26,169 bases of DNA from CAYPIE01 sp964410665 (lineage in GTDB: Bacteria; Planctomycetota; Planctomycetia; Gemmatales; Gemmataceae): contig CAYPIE010000083.1 of NCBI GenBank assembly GCA_964410665.1, positions 1 through 26,169 of the forward strand, in the 5' to 3' direction. Both the position numbers and the translations under genes were made by a program. The notes below the pieces were generated by a model. It saw only the letters and a list, made by a program, of their open reading frames with translations. It did not search any database and was not told the origin of the DNA. Below are positions 7,325 through 15,594 of this stretch, in pieces; position 1 is the first letter of the stretch, and every line of letters begins with the position of its first letter.

Positions 7325-9262
7325 ATGCCCCAGGAGTTTTCCATCCTGAGCGTGGATCCCGACCTGGAAAGCCAAACCACGCTTGCAACGCTGATTGCTT
7401 CTGAAGGCTGCGTCCTTGAGAAGGCCAGTGATGGTTCGGATGGTTTGCGGAAGGCCGAGGCAAGGTTGCCAGCCCTGATTTTGCTGGATCTCATGTCGCC
7501 CGCCATGACGGGGTTGCATCTAACTCAGCAATTCCGGGGCCATCCATGTTTCGAAGAGATCCCTATCTGGATCATGCTTGGTGCGGAAGATCGGTCGCAG
7601 ATCTTGCCGGCGCTTGAGGCAGGGGCGGACGACTGGATTGCCAAGCCATTTGCCCGAGCCGAGCTCCGCCTCCGTCTGCGGAATCTGGCCCGTCGCGAAC
7701 GCTCGCGACGCTCGCGTGGCCAACGGCACCACCAACCACTTCAACACAAGCAACGCTTCCTTGAGCAAACGCCCAATCCCTCTGTGACGCTGCACCAACA
7801 GAGCGCAGGCCAACTCGGCCAGCAAGCTGCGTTCTTGGATCTGATTCCGGATGCGGTCCTGCTAGCCGATGCCACGGGGATTCTGCGTTTTTGGAATCAG
7901 GGTGCCGAGCGGATGTATGGCTGGACCGCCGAGGAAGCCCTGGGCCAGACACTGGAGGGCTTGCTCGGGCCACGTCCGGTTCCTACCCGTCAGGCCGTTG
8001 AGGGGAGCGCGGCCATCGGTTCGAAACCCGTGGAAATGTTTCATCAGCATAAGGATGGGAAGTCGTTGCGTGTTCTGGTTCGGCGTCAGCGGTTCGACGA
8101 GGAAGGTGGGGCAATCATCTATGTCTGCACCAACGTTACCGACCAGCGCAAACTCGAAACACAGATGTTGCAATCCCAACGCTTGGAAAGTCTCGGGGCT
8201 CTGTCTGGTGGGATTGCCCATGATCTGAACAACATTCTCACCCCGATTGCCATGGGGGCGGAGATCTTGCACCAGAGTGTCAGTGATGACGCGCAGGCCG
8301 GGATCCTGGAGACCATCCGGAGCTGTTGTGAACGGGGCGCGGAGTTGATCCGACAGATTTTGACCTTTGCACGTGGCAAGCGGCAAACCGAACCGGTGTT
8401 CGACCTGGGCAAGTTGCTTCGCGATTTACACACTACACTGGAACATTTGTTTCCACGCGTCATCAAGATCGAGTTCGACGTGCCCGACGATTTGCATGAC
8501 GCCCGCGGGCATTACACCCAGATTTACCAAGTGGTCATGAATCTGGCGGTCAATGCCCGCGATGCGATGCCGCGTGGTGGTCGGCTACGCATGCAGGCAA
8601 GCAATCTTCATGACCCGCCCCGAGTGGAAGTCCGCGTCAGTGACACGGGCATTGGTATTCCCGAGGAACACCAGGAGCGGATTTTTGAGCCGTTTTTCAC
8701 AACCAAGGGTTCTCTGCATGGCACCGGTCTGGGGCTGGCCACGGTAGCCCGGATTCTAGAAGAACACCACGGGACCATTCAGGTCGAAAGTCAAGTTCAA
8801 GGCGGGACTTGCTTTATCTTCACCCTGCCGGCCGAGCCATCCACGCCCCAAAGTGTGAGCTCGAGCTCGCAGTTGCCCTTATTCTCCGGCCAGGGAGAAA
8901 CGATCCTGGTCGTTGATGATGAGGATTCGATTCGGTCGGTGATGGCTGCGGTGCTGAGCAGTTCCGGCTATTCGGTACAGGTGGCCGGTAATGGTCCGGA
9001 TGCGTTGCGGCAGTTGGCTGCGTATCCGGGCCCGCTGGATTTGGTCCTGTCAGACCTGAACATGCCCGAAACCAACATCCTGAGCATGCTGCAAGCCATC
9101 CGCCAGAGCTATCCCGCGATCAAAGTGGTTTTGTGTAGTGGCGTTCCACCTGAGGCAGACCTGCTCAACGAGTTACAGGTGCCGTTCAGCGCGGTCTTGG
9201 ACAAGCCCTTCACGATCCCCCGTCTTCTGGAAGTCGTGCATCAATCGCTACGAGTGGGATAA
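7325..9262 (+). CDS. Hybrid sensor histidine kinase, REC-PAS-HisKA-HATPase-REC
   Basis: A 645-aa soluble signalling protein without transmembrane segments. The N-terminal receiver (about 5-120) has the phospho-acceptor Asp55 and Lys107; the usual switch Thr/Ser appears to be Gly86 (IMLGAED). A basic Gln/His linker (125-165) precedes a PAS domain (about 168-280, ending CTNVTDQRKLE). The HisKA domain has the phospho-acceptor His299 in GGIAHDLNNIL. The ATPase domain shows the N box (MNLAVNARDAM, 405-415), DTGIG (440-444), FEPFFTT (454-460) and GTGLGLA (466-472). A C-terminal receiver (526-645) has DDED (531-534), Asp577 and Lys627. The order suggests an upstream input receiver plus an output receiver with no DNA-binding domain, so a separate phosphotransfer partner is expected. 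It converges on another hybrid kinase. The ligand is unknown. Confidence 0.92.
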   Translation: MPQEFSILSVDPDLESQTTLATLIASEGCVLEKASDGSDGLRKAEARLPALILLDLMSPAMTGLHLTQQFRGHPCFEEIPIWIMLGAEDRSQILPALEAGADDWIAKPFARAELRLRLRNLARRERSRRSRGQRHHQPLQHKQRFLEQTPNPSVTLHQQSAGQLGQQAAFLDLIPDAVLLADATGILRFWNQGAERMYGWTAEEALGQTLEGLLGPRPVPTRQAVEGSAAIGSKPVEMFHQHKDGKSLRVLVRRQRFDEEGGAIIYVCTNVTDQRKLETQMLQSQRLESLGALSGGIAHDLNNILTPIAMGAEILHQSVSDDAQAGILETIRSCCERGAELIRQILTFARGKRQTEPVFDLGKLLRDLHTTLEHLFPRVIKIEFDVPDDLHDARGHYTQIYQVVMNLAVNARDAMPRGGRLRMQASNLHDPPRVEVRVSDTGIGIPEEHQERIFEPFFTTKGSLHGTGLGLATVARILEEHHGTIQVESQVQGGTCFIFTLPAEPSTPQSVSSSSQLPLFSGQGETILVVDDEDSIRSVMAAVLSSSGYSVQVAGNGPDALRQLAAYPGPLDLVLSDLNMPETNILSMLQAIRQSYPAIKVVLCSGVPPEADLLNELQVPFSAVLDKPFTIPRLLEVVHQSLRVG

Positions 9263-9288
9263 GCCTCCGCCATGAGGATGGCGGAGGC
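9263..9288. terminator. Shared hairpin between convergent kinase genes
   Basis: GCCTCCGCCAT (9263-9273) and ATGGCGGAGGC (9278-9288) form a perfect 11-bp stem with a 4-nt loop, starting at the base after the plus-strand stop codon. No T-run follows on either strand, so it is either a non-canonical bidirectional terminator or an mRNA-stabilising hairpin. Confidence 0.6.
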
Positions 9289-9305
9289 TGGCATGGACAC
9301 GCGGA

Positions 9306-9327
9306 GGCGCCTTCATGGTTCGGCGCC
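9306..9327. other. Second short hairpin in the convergent gap
   Basis: GGCGCC (9306-9311) and GGCGCC (9322-9327) pair around a 10-nt loop, 18 bp from the stop codon of the minus-strand kinase. It may help end that transcript. Confidence 0.4.
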
Positions 9328-9344
9328 CCGGCCCCAAACCCGCT

Positions 9345-11645
9345 TTAACCGAACACCCGATTGAGTAGTTGCCGCACATCGTCCAGGACAAATGGTTTAG
9401 GCAAGAACGGGTACAGCGGTGGGTCCACGACCGTCTGGTTCGACTGGTGTAGATGGTAACCACTCATGAGAATAATCGGCGTGTTCTGACCGCGTTGCTG
9501 AAGGGCTTCAATGGTTTCGGCACCGCTGAGCCCGCGCAGAGACCAGTCCACGAAGACGCAGTGAATGGCCTGGGGATCTTGATCGAACAGGGTCAAGCCT
9601 TCCTCACCACTGAGGGCTTGTTTCACCTCAAAGCCCAGGGTTTCCAGCATGCGGCTTAAGATAGCGACCACCGCTTCTTCATCATCAATCACCAGCACCA
9701 CGCCTTGATAGTGTTGGCTGGCCGGGCGGGTCGGGATGGTCGCTTGCACTTGATTGGGTGGGTCACAAGCTGGCCAATAAAGCCGGAAAGTGGTCCCGGC
9801 ATTGATCTGGCTGTCGATGGCGATGGCTCCTTGATAGTCCCGGACCATACGTAGGACCGTGGCGAGGCCAAGCCCCCGGCCGTCGGATTTGGTGGTGAAA
9901 AAAGGATCAAAGATGCGTTTTAAAGTCTGGGCATCCATTCCACGACCTGTATCGGAGACCTCCAGATAGACATATTCGCCTGGAAGCAAATGATCGGCAA
10001 AGTGTAGTTCGGCTAGGGCGGTCGCATCCAGGCTGGCTTGACTGGTGCGTACCTGGATGGTGCCCTGGGCTTGCTCCATGGCCTGGGCGGCATTGAGGAT
10101 TAGGTTCATGACCAGTTGACGCAGCTGGGTTTCATCGCCGCGAGCCACGGGTAACGGATCGGCCAGATCGACCTGGAGTTGTACCCGAGTACTTAAGGGC
10201 AACTCGAGTAAGCCGTGCATTTCGCGGACGACGTTGGTCAGATGCATCCAGCCGGGATGCGCAGGAGTGCCATTGGCATAGTCCAAAAGCTGCCGACACA
10301 TTTCGCCGGCATTTTGCGCCAGGGTCTCGATGTGGCTTAGCGCAGGGGCCAGGGGATGGTCGTCGGGTAATTCGAGCCGGGCCAGGTTGGCATGGCCCAA
10401 GATGGCGGTGAGGGAATTTTTGAAATCATGGGCAATGACTCCCGCCAGTAGGCCTAGGGTTTCCAGCTTGAGCGATTCCTGGAGCCGTTGTTGGAGGGCT
10501 TGCTGTTCCGCGTGCAAACGCTTGGTTTCGGTGATGTCATGCAGACACAGGACGGCTCCACAAATGCTGCCCTGTTCATCCCGAAATGGGGCGGCGTTGA
10601 TCGACAAGTAGCGGATGCGACCGGAGGGCCACTCGATGCGCTGCTCCAGGTCACGGATGACGCTGCGGTTGCGGACCAGCATGGCAAACGGAGTAGTGTC
10701 GGCGGTCACCGGGTTGCCTTGGGCATCGCTGACTTGCCAGTGTTCCAGATCATACAGGGGTTGGCAGGCACTCCGCGTATGCAGGTCCAACAGATTCTGG
10801 GCAATTTCATTGGCGAAGACTACCATGCCGCGAGCGTCGAGCACGACCACGGCGGCCAGGTTGGCCAGGAGAATCTCCTGAGCGGGGATGGGGGAAGTTT
10901 CGGCCGGGAGGCACGCTTGGGGACGATTCAAGAAGTTGAGACGGTAGCGGACACGGCCAGCCGGATCGAAGAAGAGCAAGTCCTCGGGGCTGCTTGGCAA
11001 AGCAGTTTGGCGAATGTCGGACATGATGGGGTCCTTCGGGGGATGAAGACCCGGGGCAGGAGGGGCAGTCCGGGCAGGAGTACGAACGGGCAACATGGCT
11101 TCCTGCTCGAACAGATGGGCGAACGGACTTCCAACCAAGTTCGCGCGACTGCGACCAAGCAGCTGCTCACCGGCCCGATTGCAATCCAGGATGGTGGCGC
11201 TTGGTTCTTCCAGAATCAACAACGGGACCCCTGTGTCCAACAGGATCACCGGGTCATTGACCAACGGGACTGCGGTGGCTTCCCGGGACAACGGTCGAAC
11301 CATGGCTAAGCCATGGGGGTTTGGGTGGGGCGGTAAGGGAAACAGCCGGACCAGGACGGCGAAACGTTGCCGCCGCGGACCGATCAAGTAGCCGGGTTGA
11401 GCGGGAGGAATCACCCCGTTGGCGACCCACCCGTGGAGGATCTCCTCAAGACCGTTCCAGCCCTGTAATGTCAATAGCTCGGTTAAGGGGCGGTCGAGCC
11501 AATCCTCGTGCGTAGGAGCTTCCGAGGGGGCGGCGAAGCCATGCAACGAACAGACCCGAAACTGATCCAGGTCAAACAGGATCATGACTTCGCCAAGTGC
11601 TGCGGGTTCCTCTTGCAGCGAATTTTCCCCATGGCAGAGAATCAT
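9345..11645 (-). CDS. Hybrid sensor histidine kinase, PAS-PAS-HisKA-HATPase-REC
   Basis: A 766-aa soluble sensor kinase. The start at 11645 (MILCHGENSL) has GGAAAGG about eight bases upstream; longer and shorter in-frame starts lack this. The first 130 residues match nothing I know. A degenerate PAS (about 137-182), a proline-rich linker (about 185-207) and a clear PAS/PAC domain (about 257-372, ending HDITETKRL) follow. His406 in GVIAHDFKNSLTAI is the phospho-acceptor. The ATPase domain shows Asn518 (LILNAAQAM), DTGRG (565-569), FDPFFTT and GRGLGLA (589-595). The C-terminal receiver (about 647-766) has DDEE (654-657), Asp700 (FVDWSLRG) and Lys750. No output domain is present. Two small genes lie upstream on the same strand and may share its transcript, although a hairpin intervenes. 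Confidence 0.9.
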   Translation of the reverse strand: MILCHGENSLQEEPAALGEVMILFDLDQFRVCSLHGFAAPSEAPTHEDWLDRPLTELLTLQGWNGLEEILHGWVANGVIPPAQPGYLIGPRRQRFAVLVRLFPLPPHPNPHGLAMVRPLSREATAVPLVNDPVILLDTGVPLLILEEPSATILDCNRAGEQLLGRSRANLVGSPFAHLFEQEAMLPVRTPARTAPPAPGLHPPKDPIMSDIRQTALPSSPEDLLFFDPAGRVRYRLNFLNRPQACLPAETSPIPAQEILLANLAAVVVLDARGMVVFANEIAQNLLDLHTRSACQPLYDLEHWQVSDAQGNPVTADTTPFAMLVRNRSVIRDLEQRIEWPSGRIRYLSINAAPFRDEQGSICGAVLCLHDITETKRLHAEQQALQQRLQESLKLETLGLLAGVIAHDFKNSLTAILGHANLARLELPDDHPLAPALSHIETLAQNAGEMCRQLLDYANGTPAHPGWMHLTNVVREMHGLLELPLSTRVQLQVDLADPLPVARGDETQLRQLVMNLILNAAQAMEQAQGTIQVRTSQASLDATALAELHFADHLLPGEYVYLEVSDTGRGMDAQTLKRIFDPFFTTKSDGRGLGLATVLRMVRDYQGAIAIDSQINAGTTFRLYWPACDPPNQVQATIPTRPASQHYQGVVLVIDDEEAVVAILSRMLETLGFEVKQALSGEEGLTLFDQDPQAIHCVFVDWSLRGLSGAETIEALQQRGQNTPIILMSGYHLHQSNQTVVDPPLYPFLPKPFVLDDVRQLLNRVFG

Positions 11646-11682
11646 GCAAAACACCTTTCCAACCAAAAGGACGGGAATGGGG

Positions 11683-11720
11683 GCGCGGTTTCCCGAGCGA
11701 ACTGGCCCAGAAAACCGCGC
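11683..11720 (-). terminator. GC-rich hairpin upstream of the kinase gene
   Basis: GCGCGGTTT (11683-11691) and AAACCGCGC (11712-11720) form a perfect 9-bp stem with a 20-nt loop, between the 109-aa gene and the kinase start. No T-run follows. It may partly terminate or process the transcript so that the kinase is made at a different level. Confidence 0.4.
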
Positions 11721-11733
11721 GTGGGGCGACAAT

Positions 11734-12063
11734 TCACGGGCCAATCAAAGTCTCAAGCGACGGCGAACCCAATCCGGGGCTGCGGACAACGCGATCCACC
11801 ATCCAGTAGGAGAGTCGACGGCACAGCCGATCTTCGAGCTCGCCTTGCCCGGACGTGCGACCTGGGGCCGCCAGAGCCCGGGTGGTATCGCGGACCCAAT
11901 CCACCAGCCAGGAAATACTCGTCTGACCATTGAGGGCTTGGCGGACCAGCGGACGCAGTCGACCCTCTAACTCGCGGCGGACCACACCATGCTTGCGGCC
12001 ATTCGCCTGTTGTAACTCTGCGAGCAATTCCGTAAGCGGAACGCGACTCGTGGTTTCATGCAT
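11734..12063 (-). CDS. 109-aa protein of unknown function
   Basis: A small soluble protein rich in Arg and Leu, predicted mostly helical, with segments such as TELLAELQQANGRKHG, ELEGRLRPLVRQAL, SWLVDWVRDTTRAL and EDRLCRRLSYWMVDRVV. No domain is recognised. The start at 12063 is chosen because AAGGAG lies seven bases upstream; the frame is open 20 codons further but without such a site. It sits between an exported LExRxVPA protein (66 bp upstream) and a hybrid kinase (88 bp downstream), all on one strand. A role tied to that kinase or surface protein is possible but is inference from position only. Confidence 0.65.
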   Translation of the reverse strand: MHETTSRVPLTELLAELQQANGRKHGVVRRELEGRLRPLVRQALNGQTSISWLVDWVRDTTRALAAPGRTSGQGELEDRLCRRLSYWMVDRVVRSPGLGSPSLETLIGP

Positions 12064-12129
12064 AAAACTGCTCCTTGCTGACATCACTGTTCTTTTATTT
12101 GAGAATTCCTTGAGTGCTACCACGATCGA

Positions 12130-12834
12130 TCAACTAAACGACAGCCTGGCCAGACGAACTTCGGAAGTCAGTCCCCACCAGTCGGTGACTTGGAATTCGA
12201 TGACTCCTTCGTTATCCATCACGTGAGGCATGGCGAAGTATTTGACAAAAGTCCCCCGATCATCACTGGTGGCGGTGGTGCCACTGCCCAAATCGCGTGG
12301 AGCGCCCGGGGATTCGGGCTTGATGGTGACCGTCAGTCCCGACGGATCCTCATCCATCACACTGCCCGAGAAGACCACCACGAAGGTGTCCGTGGTCGAG
12401 CCGGCCGCCCACTGGTTGCGGATCTTCGGTGGCTCACTGGTCAGCAACACACTGTCGACGTTGGAATCCTGGCCTGCGCGATCGGTGGTCCTGGCATAGA
12501 CATTGCCAAGCCCAGCCGCTTCGGCGGTGAGGGTGAAATCCCCTTGGCTGTCCGTGACGACGTTGCCGGTAATCTGGCCACTGATTTGCACGCTCAGACC
12601 CCCAGGGGCTTCGTCCAGAACGGTTCCGGAGATGGTGACAATCCGCTTCTCGATGTAGACCGGATCATCGAGTTGGACCTCGGGGGGATTATTGAGCAGG
12701 TCGATGGCTGTGCCATCGAGTAAAGCTGGGACGTCTCGAGACTCGAGGCACTCTAGATTGAGTGATATATAATTGTCACTATTCGTCCGTTTTGCTGCCT
12801 TGGATACCTCGGTTGCCGCCTTAAATAGTTGCAT
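12130..12834 (-). CDS. Exported LExRxVPA-motif protein with Ig-like repeats
   Basis: A 234-aa protein with a basic N terminus followed by LECLESRDVPA (residues 27-37), a motif found at the N terminus of many exported proteins in Gemmata-type planctomycetes. The rest consists of two bacterial Ig-like/carboxypeptidase-regulatory-like beta domains. The first is about 50-130 (ITISGTVLDEAPGGLSV, DSQGDFTLTAEA); the second is about 135-234 (VVVFSGSVMDEDPSGLTV, DDRGTFVKYFAM). The shared motif SG-V-DE-P-GL-V shows they are duplicates. It is probably cell-surface or envelope located and structural or adhesive. AAGGAG lies nine bases before the ATG at 12834. A structured leader precedes it, and two genes follow on the same strand. 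Confidence 0.8.
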   Translation of the reverse strand: MQLFKAATEVSKAAKRTNSDNYISLNLECLESRDVPALLDGTAIDLLNNPPEVQLDDPVYIEKRIVTISGTVLDEAPGGLSVQISGQITGNVVTDSQGDFTLTAEAAGLGNVYARTTDRAGQDSNVDSVLLTSEPPKIRNQWAAGSTTDTFVVVFSGSVMDEDPSGLTVTIKPESPGAPRDLGSGTTATSDDRGTFVKYFAMPHVMDNEGVIEFQVTDWWGLTSEVRLARLSFS

Positions 12835-12850
12835 AAGTATAAACTCCTTG

Positions 12851-12945
12851 ACGTTCCGGTGGAAGCTACCGGCGCAACTCGCCTGGCTTCCCCGTTCCTA
12901 GGGGGTAAACCGATCAGCGCCAACCAAGCGCCGCTGAGGTCACCC
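12851..12945 (-). promoter_or_regulatory. Structured 5' leader of the LExRxVPA gene, riboswitch-like
   Basis: On the minus strand, 17-111 nt before the start codon, several helices can form. Stem A joins 12938-12945 to 12903-12911 (GGGTGACC with GGTTTACCC, including a wobble and a bulge) and continues as TCAGCG/CGCTGA (12932-12937 with 12914-12919). Stem B is CCCC/GGGG (12901-12904 with 12890-12893) and competes with stem A. Stem C is GAAGC/GCTTC (12886-12890 with 12862-12866) around GGCG/CGCC. A competing stem D, CCGGT/ACCGG (12868-12872 with 12856-12860), lies just before the AAGGAG site. Mutually exclusive helices beside a ribosome-binding site are typical of regulatory leaders. It does not match the conserved cores of the c-di-GMP or cobalamin riboswitches that I know. 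Confidence 0.4.
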
Positions 12946-12985
12946 TATCAATCGAGATTCCAGCGCGGAAACTAGCAGAAGGGAG

Positions 12986-13020
12986 AAAAAAAGAAAAAAC
13001 GCTGGCTTACGGGCCAGCGT
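12986..13020 (-). terminator. Rho-independent terminator of the Ser/Thr kinase gene
   Basis: ACGCTGGC (12999-13006) and GCCAGCGT (13013-13020) form a perfect 8-bp stem with a 6-nt loop. On the minus strand it is followed by TTTTTTCTTTTTTT. It lies 51 bp past the kinase stop and separates the kinase operon from the LExRxVPA operon. Confidence 0.9.
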
Positions 13021-13071
13021 GAGCGATTGGCTTTAACTTGGACAAAACACGCGAGTTAGGAAGCAATCAAA

Positions 13072-15582
13072 CTACTCTTCGGGCAACTGCAACCCGAGGT
13101 AGCGGGTGAAGCGAACGTCGAGTTCCACCCGTTCGGCGGGGTGATCGGCATCCAGGTGAGCCCCCAGCCAGGTACTCGACCGAAGCTCAATCCCGAGCTT
13201 CGGATGGGTTGCCGCTTGATCGACCACCTCGGCGAGATCGTTCGCCGCGATCATTTCCGAGAGGCGGATCGTGTGGAACTGGCGATGATGCTTCAAAGTC
13301 CGTTCCCAAATCATGAGCTGTTTCGCCAAGTCCCGTGCCAGCTGGATCTGGGTTTGCTCGGACGAAGACGCCGGGTGGGCCCGTAACTGGATGAGCTCAC
13401 GACAGCCTGCTTGCAGGCGTTTGAGCATCGTGCTCGGGAAGTTCTGGCGGAAGGCAAGCCTTTCTTCCGTTCTTACCCGGTTGAATTGGGCGTGAAAATG
13501 GCGCGGTTGCGCTTCAAGAACCAGGTTGAGATCGGCGAGGGCATTTTCGAGGAGGGCAATGTGCTCCTCGTCGGTGGTGGGCCTCTCCATCCAAAGAGCG
13601 TTGAAGGCTCGGTTGTTCAAGGCAGCCGGGTGACGATACCCCGCCTGGGTGGCCTGGTCTAAGAGGGAGTACGCTTTGTCGGCACTGTTTTGGTCGTTGG
13701 CGAGGCTGGTGCAGAAAGCCATCCAAGTCAGCAGCTTGCCGTCGGGTTGTATCGCCGCTGTATTCAAGGCGCTAAAGTCTTTGAGAGCTTCCGCGTAGTA
13801 GCCCAGGTGGGTGAGCGTCTTGCCGCGGAGAAACTGAACGTCTGCGCGGTCGAGGGCCTGCTGCATCGCAGCAGTCCACGGGGCGTTGAGCAAGCCATCT
13901 AGGTAAACGAGTGCATTGCTAAGTTGAGAATTATGATATGATTGTTGAGCGATCTCAAAATAGGGGCGAACGGTGGTCGCATCCAGATCGGGCAGAGTTA
14001 GGGCGGGTTGGGGTTTATTCTCGATCACCACTGGGTGGAGTGCAATCGTCTGGTTGTCAAGTGCCTCGAGCTGCCGCTCTTCCTCCTCAATGACCGGCGG
14101 GGTGGCAGGTGCCTCGGACTGCGGCTTTTCCTCCAGCGCGACGCGCTGGACGGGTGTTTCCTTTGGAGAATCAGCGGGCGGGTTTGTCGAGGGTGGGGAC
14201 ACCAGTACGTTGCCGAGACCCACCGCGGCCAGCAAGCTCAGGCTGTAGAACGCGTAGCGTAGTGGGCGTGTGCTTGGCGGGGCGGGCTCAAGAAAGTACG
14301 TCAGCCGTTGGGCAATCACGTCCATGTCAGGCGGTCGCTGCCCCGGGGCCAAGGCCAGGCAATCGTGGACCAAATCGGCGAGTGCTTGCGGGATCCACGG
14401 GTGGGTCGCGCGGCAAGGAAGACAGCCGGCTTGGAGTTGGCATTGCAGCTGGGCCACGGCCTCTCCCGTGGTGGTCGGTTCCAGGGGGACGCCAAAGGGG
14501 TGCTGTCCGGTCAGCAGTTGGTAGAGGATGACACCAAAGGCGAAGATTTCGGTGGCCGCATCGATGTGGTGGGAATGTTGCTCGTGCGTGAAGATGGCCA
14601 GTTGCTCGGGGGCCATGTACGGCAAGGTACCGCCGAGTCGTCGTTTGGGCAGGGCGGCATCCTGGGCCAGGTTGAAGTCGATCAGGATCGGCTTGCCGTT
14701 GGGCGCCAGCAGTATGTTGGAGGGCTTGAGGTCGCCGTGGTAAATTCCGCGGGCGTGCAGGTAAGCCAGAGCGGAGGCCAGCTCACGGGCCAGGTAGGCG
14801 ACGCTCTGCGCGTAGCTGCCTTGGGTCAGCCAGCGGGCCGAAGGAGCTAGATCGGGGACTGTGGGTTCCTCAGAAAGTTTGCGTGTTTGGGCGACGCGAA
14901 GAATCGTCGCGGGATCGGGTTGCTCCGAGGTCGGCCGCGCCAGGGCGGTCAGGACATCGAGCAGATCTAACAGGGTCGCCGAGCCGTGATAAGGCATGGT
15001 GACGAAGCTGAGACCGGTCTCGATGTCTTGACTGGCGTGGAACACCGGGATCACATTCGGGTGGGTCAGCCCGCCCATGGTGCGGGCTTCGCCGACGTCA
15101 TCGGCGGCACACTTAATCACCACCGTTCGGTCCACGATCGGGTCATGGGCCAGATAAACCCGGGCCAGCCCTCCCCGGCCGAGAACATCGAGGACCTCGT
15201 AATTGGCAAATTGGTCGCCCGGAAGTGGCCAAAGGATCAGGTCGTCATCGGAGAGCGGCTGGTCCTGATTGGCTACAAACTTGTGCACTGAAATCAGACG
15301 TGCCAGCGAATGCTGATGGTCTGGAAAGCGGTGACAGAACTCGGCGGAATTGATCTGCTCGCCGCGGCGAAGGCGGGTACAGTACTCGAGATAGGCCAGA
15401 TCGAGCACCACGGACTTGCGCTGAGCCAGATCGGGCCGTTGAGCAAGAATTGCCTGGGCATCGGCAGGGGCCCCCGCTTCCCAGTGGGCCTCGACGGCGG
15501 CGATGAGCGTACAGGAGGAGGCCTGGGTGACTTCGGCCGAGGGACTCCAGACAAGATCGAGCTCGGGCTGTTGAGGCATCAT
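13072..15582 (-). CDS. Transmembrane Ser/Thr protein kinase with TPR-like C-terminal region
   Basis: An 836-aa protein. Residues 20-105 form a helical region seen ahead of some planctomycete kinases. The kinase domain (about 128-430) has the glycine loop GRGGLARVY (135-143, third Gly replaced by Ala), Lys157 in VVIK, Glu165 as a possible helix-C partner, HGDLKPSN (282-289, catalytic Asp284 but no Arg of HRD), DFN at 302-304 instead of DFG, and APE (324-326). The metal-binding Asp302 is kept, so activity is plausible. One transmembrane helix (about 443-462) is followed by a Pro/Glu-rich linker and a TPR-like helical region (about 545-830), probably outside the cytoplasm. It lies 12 bp downstream of a sigma factor gene, forming a sigma-kinase operon. 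The tandem ATGs at 15579 and 15582 follow an A/G-rich tract, AAAAAGGGGGGGG. Confidence 0.9.
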   Translation of the reverse strand: MMPQQPELDLVWSPSAEVTQASSCTLIAAVEAHWEAGAPADAQAILAQRPDLAQRKSVVLDLAYLEYCTRLRRGEQINSAEFCHRFPDHQHSLARLISVHKFVANQDQPLSDDDLILWPLPGDQFANYEVLDVLGRGGLARVYLAHDPIVDRTVVIKCAADDVGEARTMGGLTHPNVIPVFHASQDIETGLSFVTMPYHGSATLLDLLDVLTALARPTSEQPDPATILRVAQTRKLSEEPTVPDLAPSARWLTQGSYAQSVAYLARELASALAYLHARGIYHGDLKPSNILLAPNGKPILIDFNLAQDAALPKRRLGGTLPYMAPEQLAIFTHEQHSHHIDAATEIFAFGVILYQLLTGQHPFGVPLEPTTTGEAVAQLQCQLQAGCLPCRATHPWIPQALADLVHDCLALAPGQRPPDMDVIAQRLTYFLEPAPPSTRPLRYAFYSLSLLAAVGLGNVLVSPPSTNPPADSPKETPVQRVALEEKPQSEAPATPPVIEEEERQLEALDNQTIALHPVVIENKPQPALTLPDLDATTVRPYFEIAQQSYHNSQLSNALVYLDGLLNAPWTAAMQQALDRADVQFLRGKTLTHLGYYAEALKDFSALNTAAIQPDGKLLTWMAFCTSLANDQNSADKAYSLLDQATQAGYRHPAALNNRAFNALWMERPTTDEEHIALLENALADLNLVLEAQPRHFHAQFNRVRTEERLAFRQNFPSTMLKRLQAGCRELIQLRAHPASSSEQTQIQLARDLAKQLMIWERTLKHHRQFHTIRLSEMIAANDLAEVVDQAATHPKLGIELRSSTWLGAHLDADHPAERVELDVRFTRYLGLQLPEE

Positions 15583-15594
15583 ACCCCCCCCTTT

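Noticed and set aside
10488..11309. 273-codon plus-strand frame opposite the second hybrid kinase
   Set aside because: It is a shadow of a gene with complete kinase motifs, with no ribosome-binding site and no domain.
12190..12723. 177-codon plus-strand frame opposite the LExRxVPA gene
   Set aside because: The opposite strand has a motif-bearing protein with a strong start; this frame has neither.
12851..12945. c-di-GMP-I or cobalamin riboswitch
   Set aside because: The conserved core sequences of these classes are not present; only a general structured leader can be supported.
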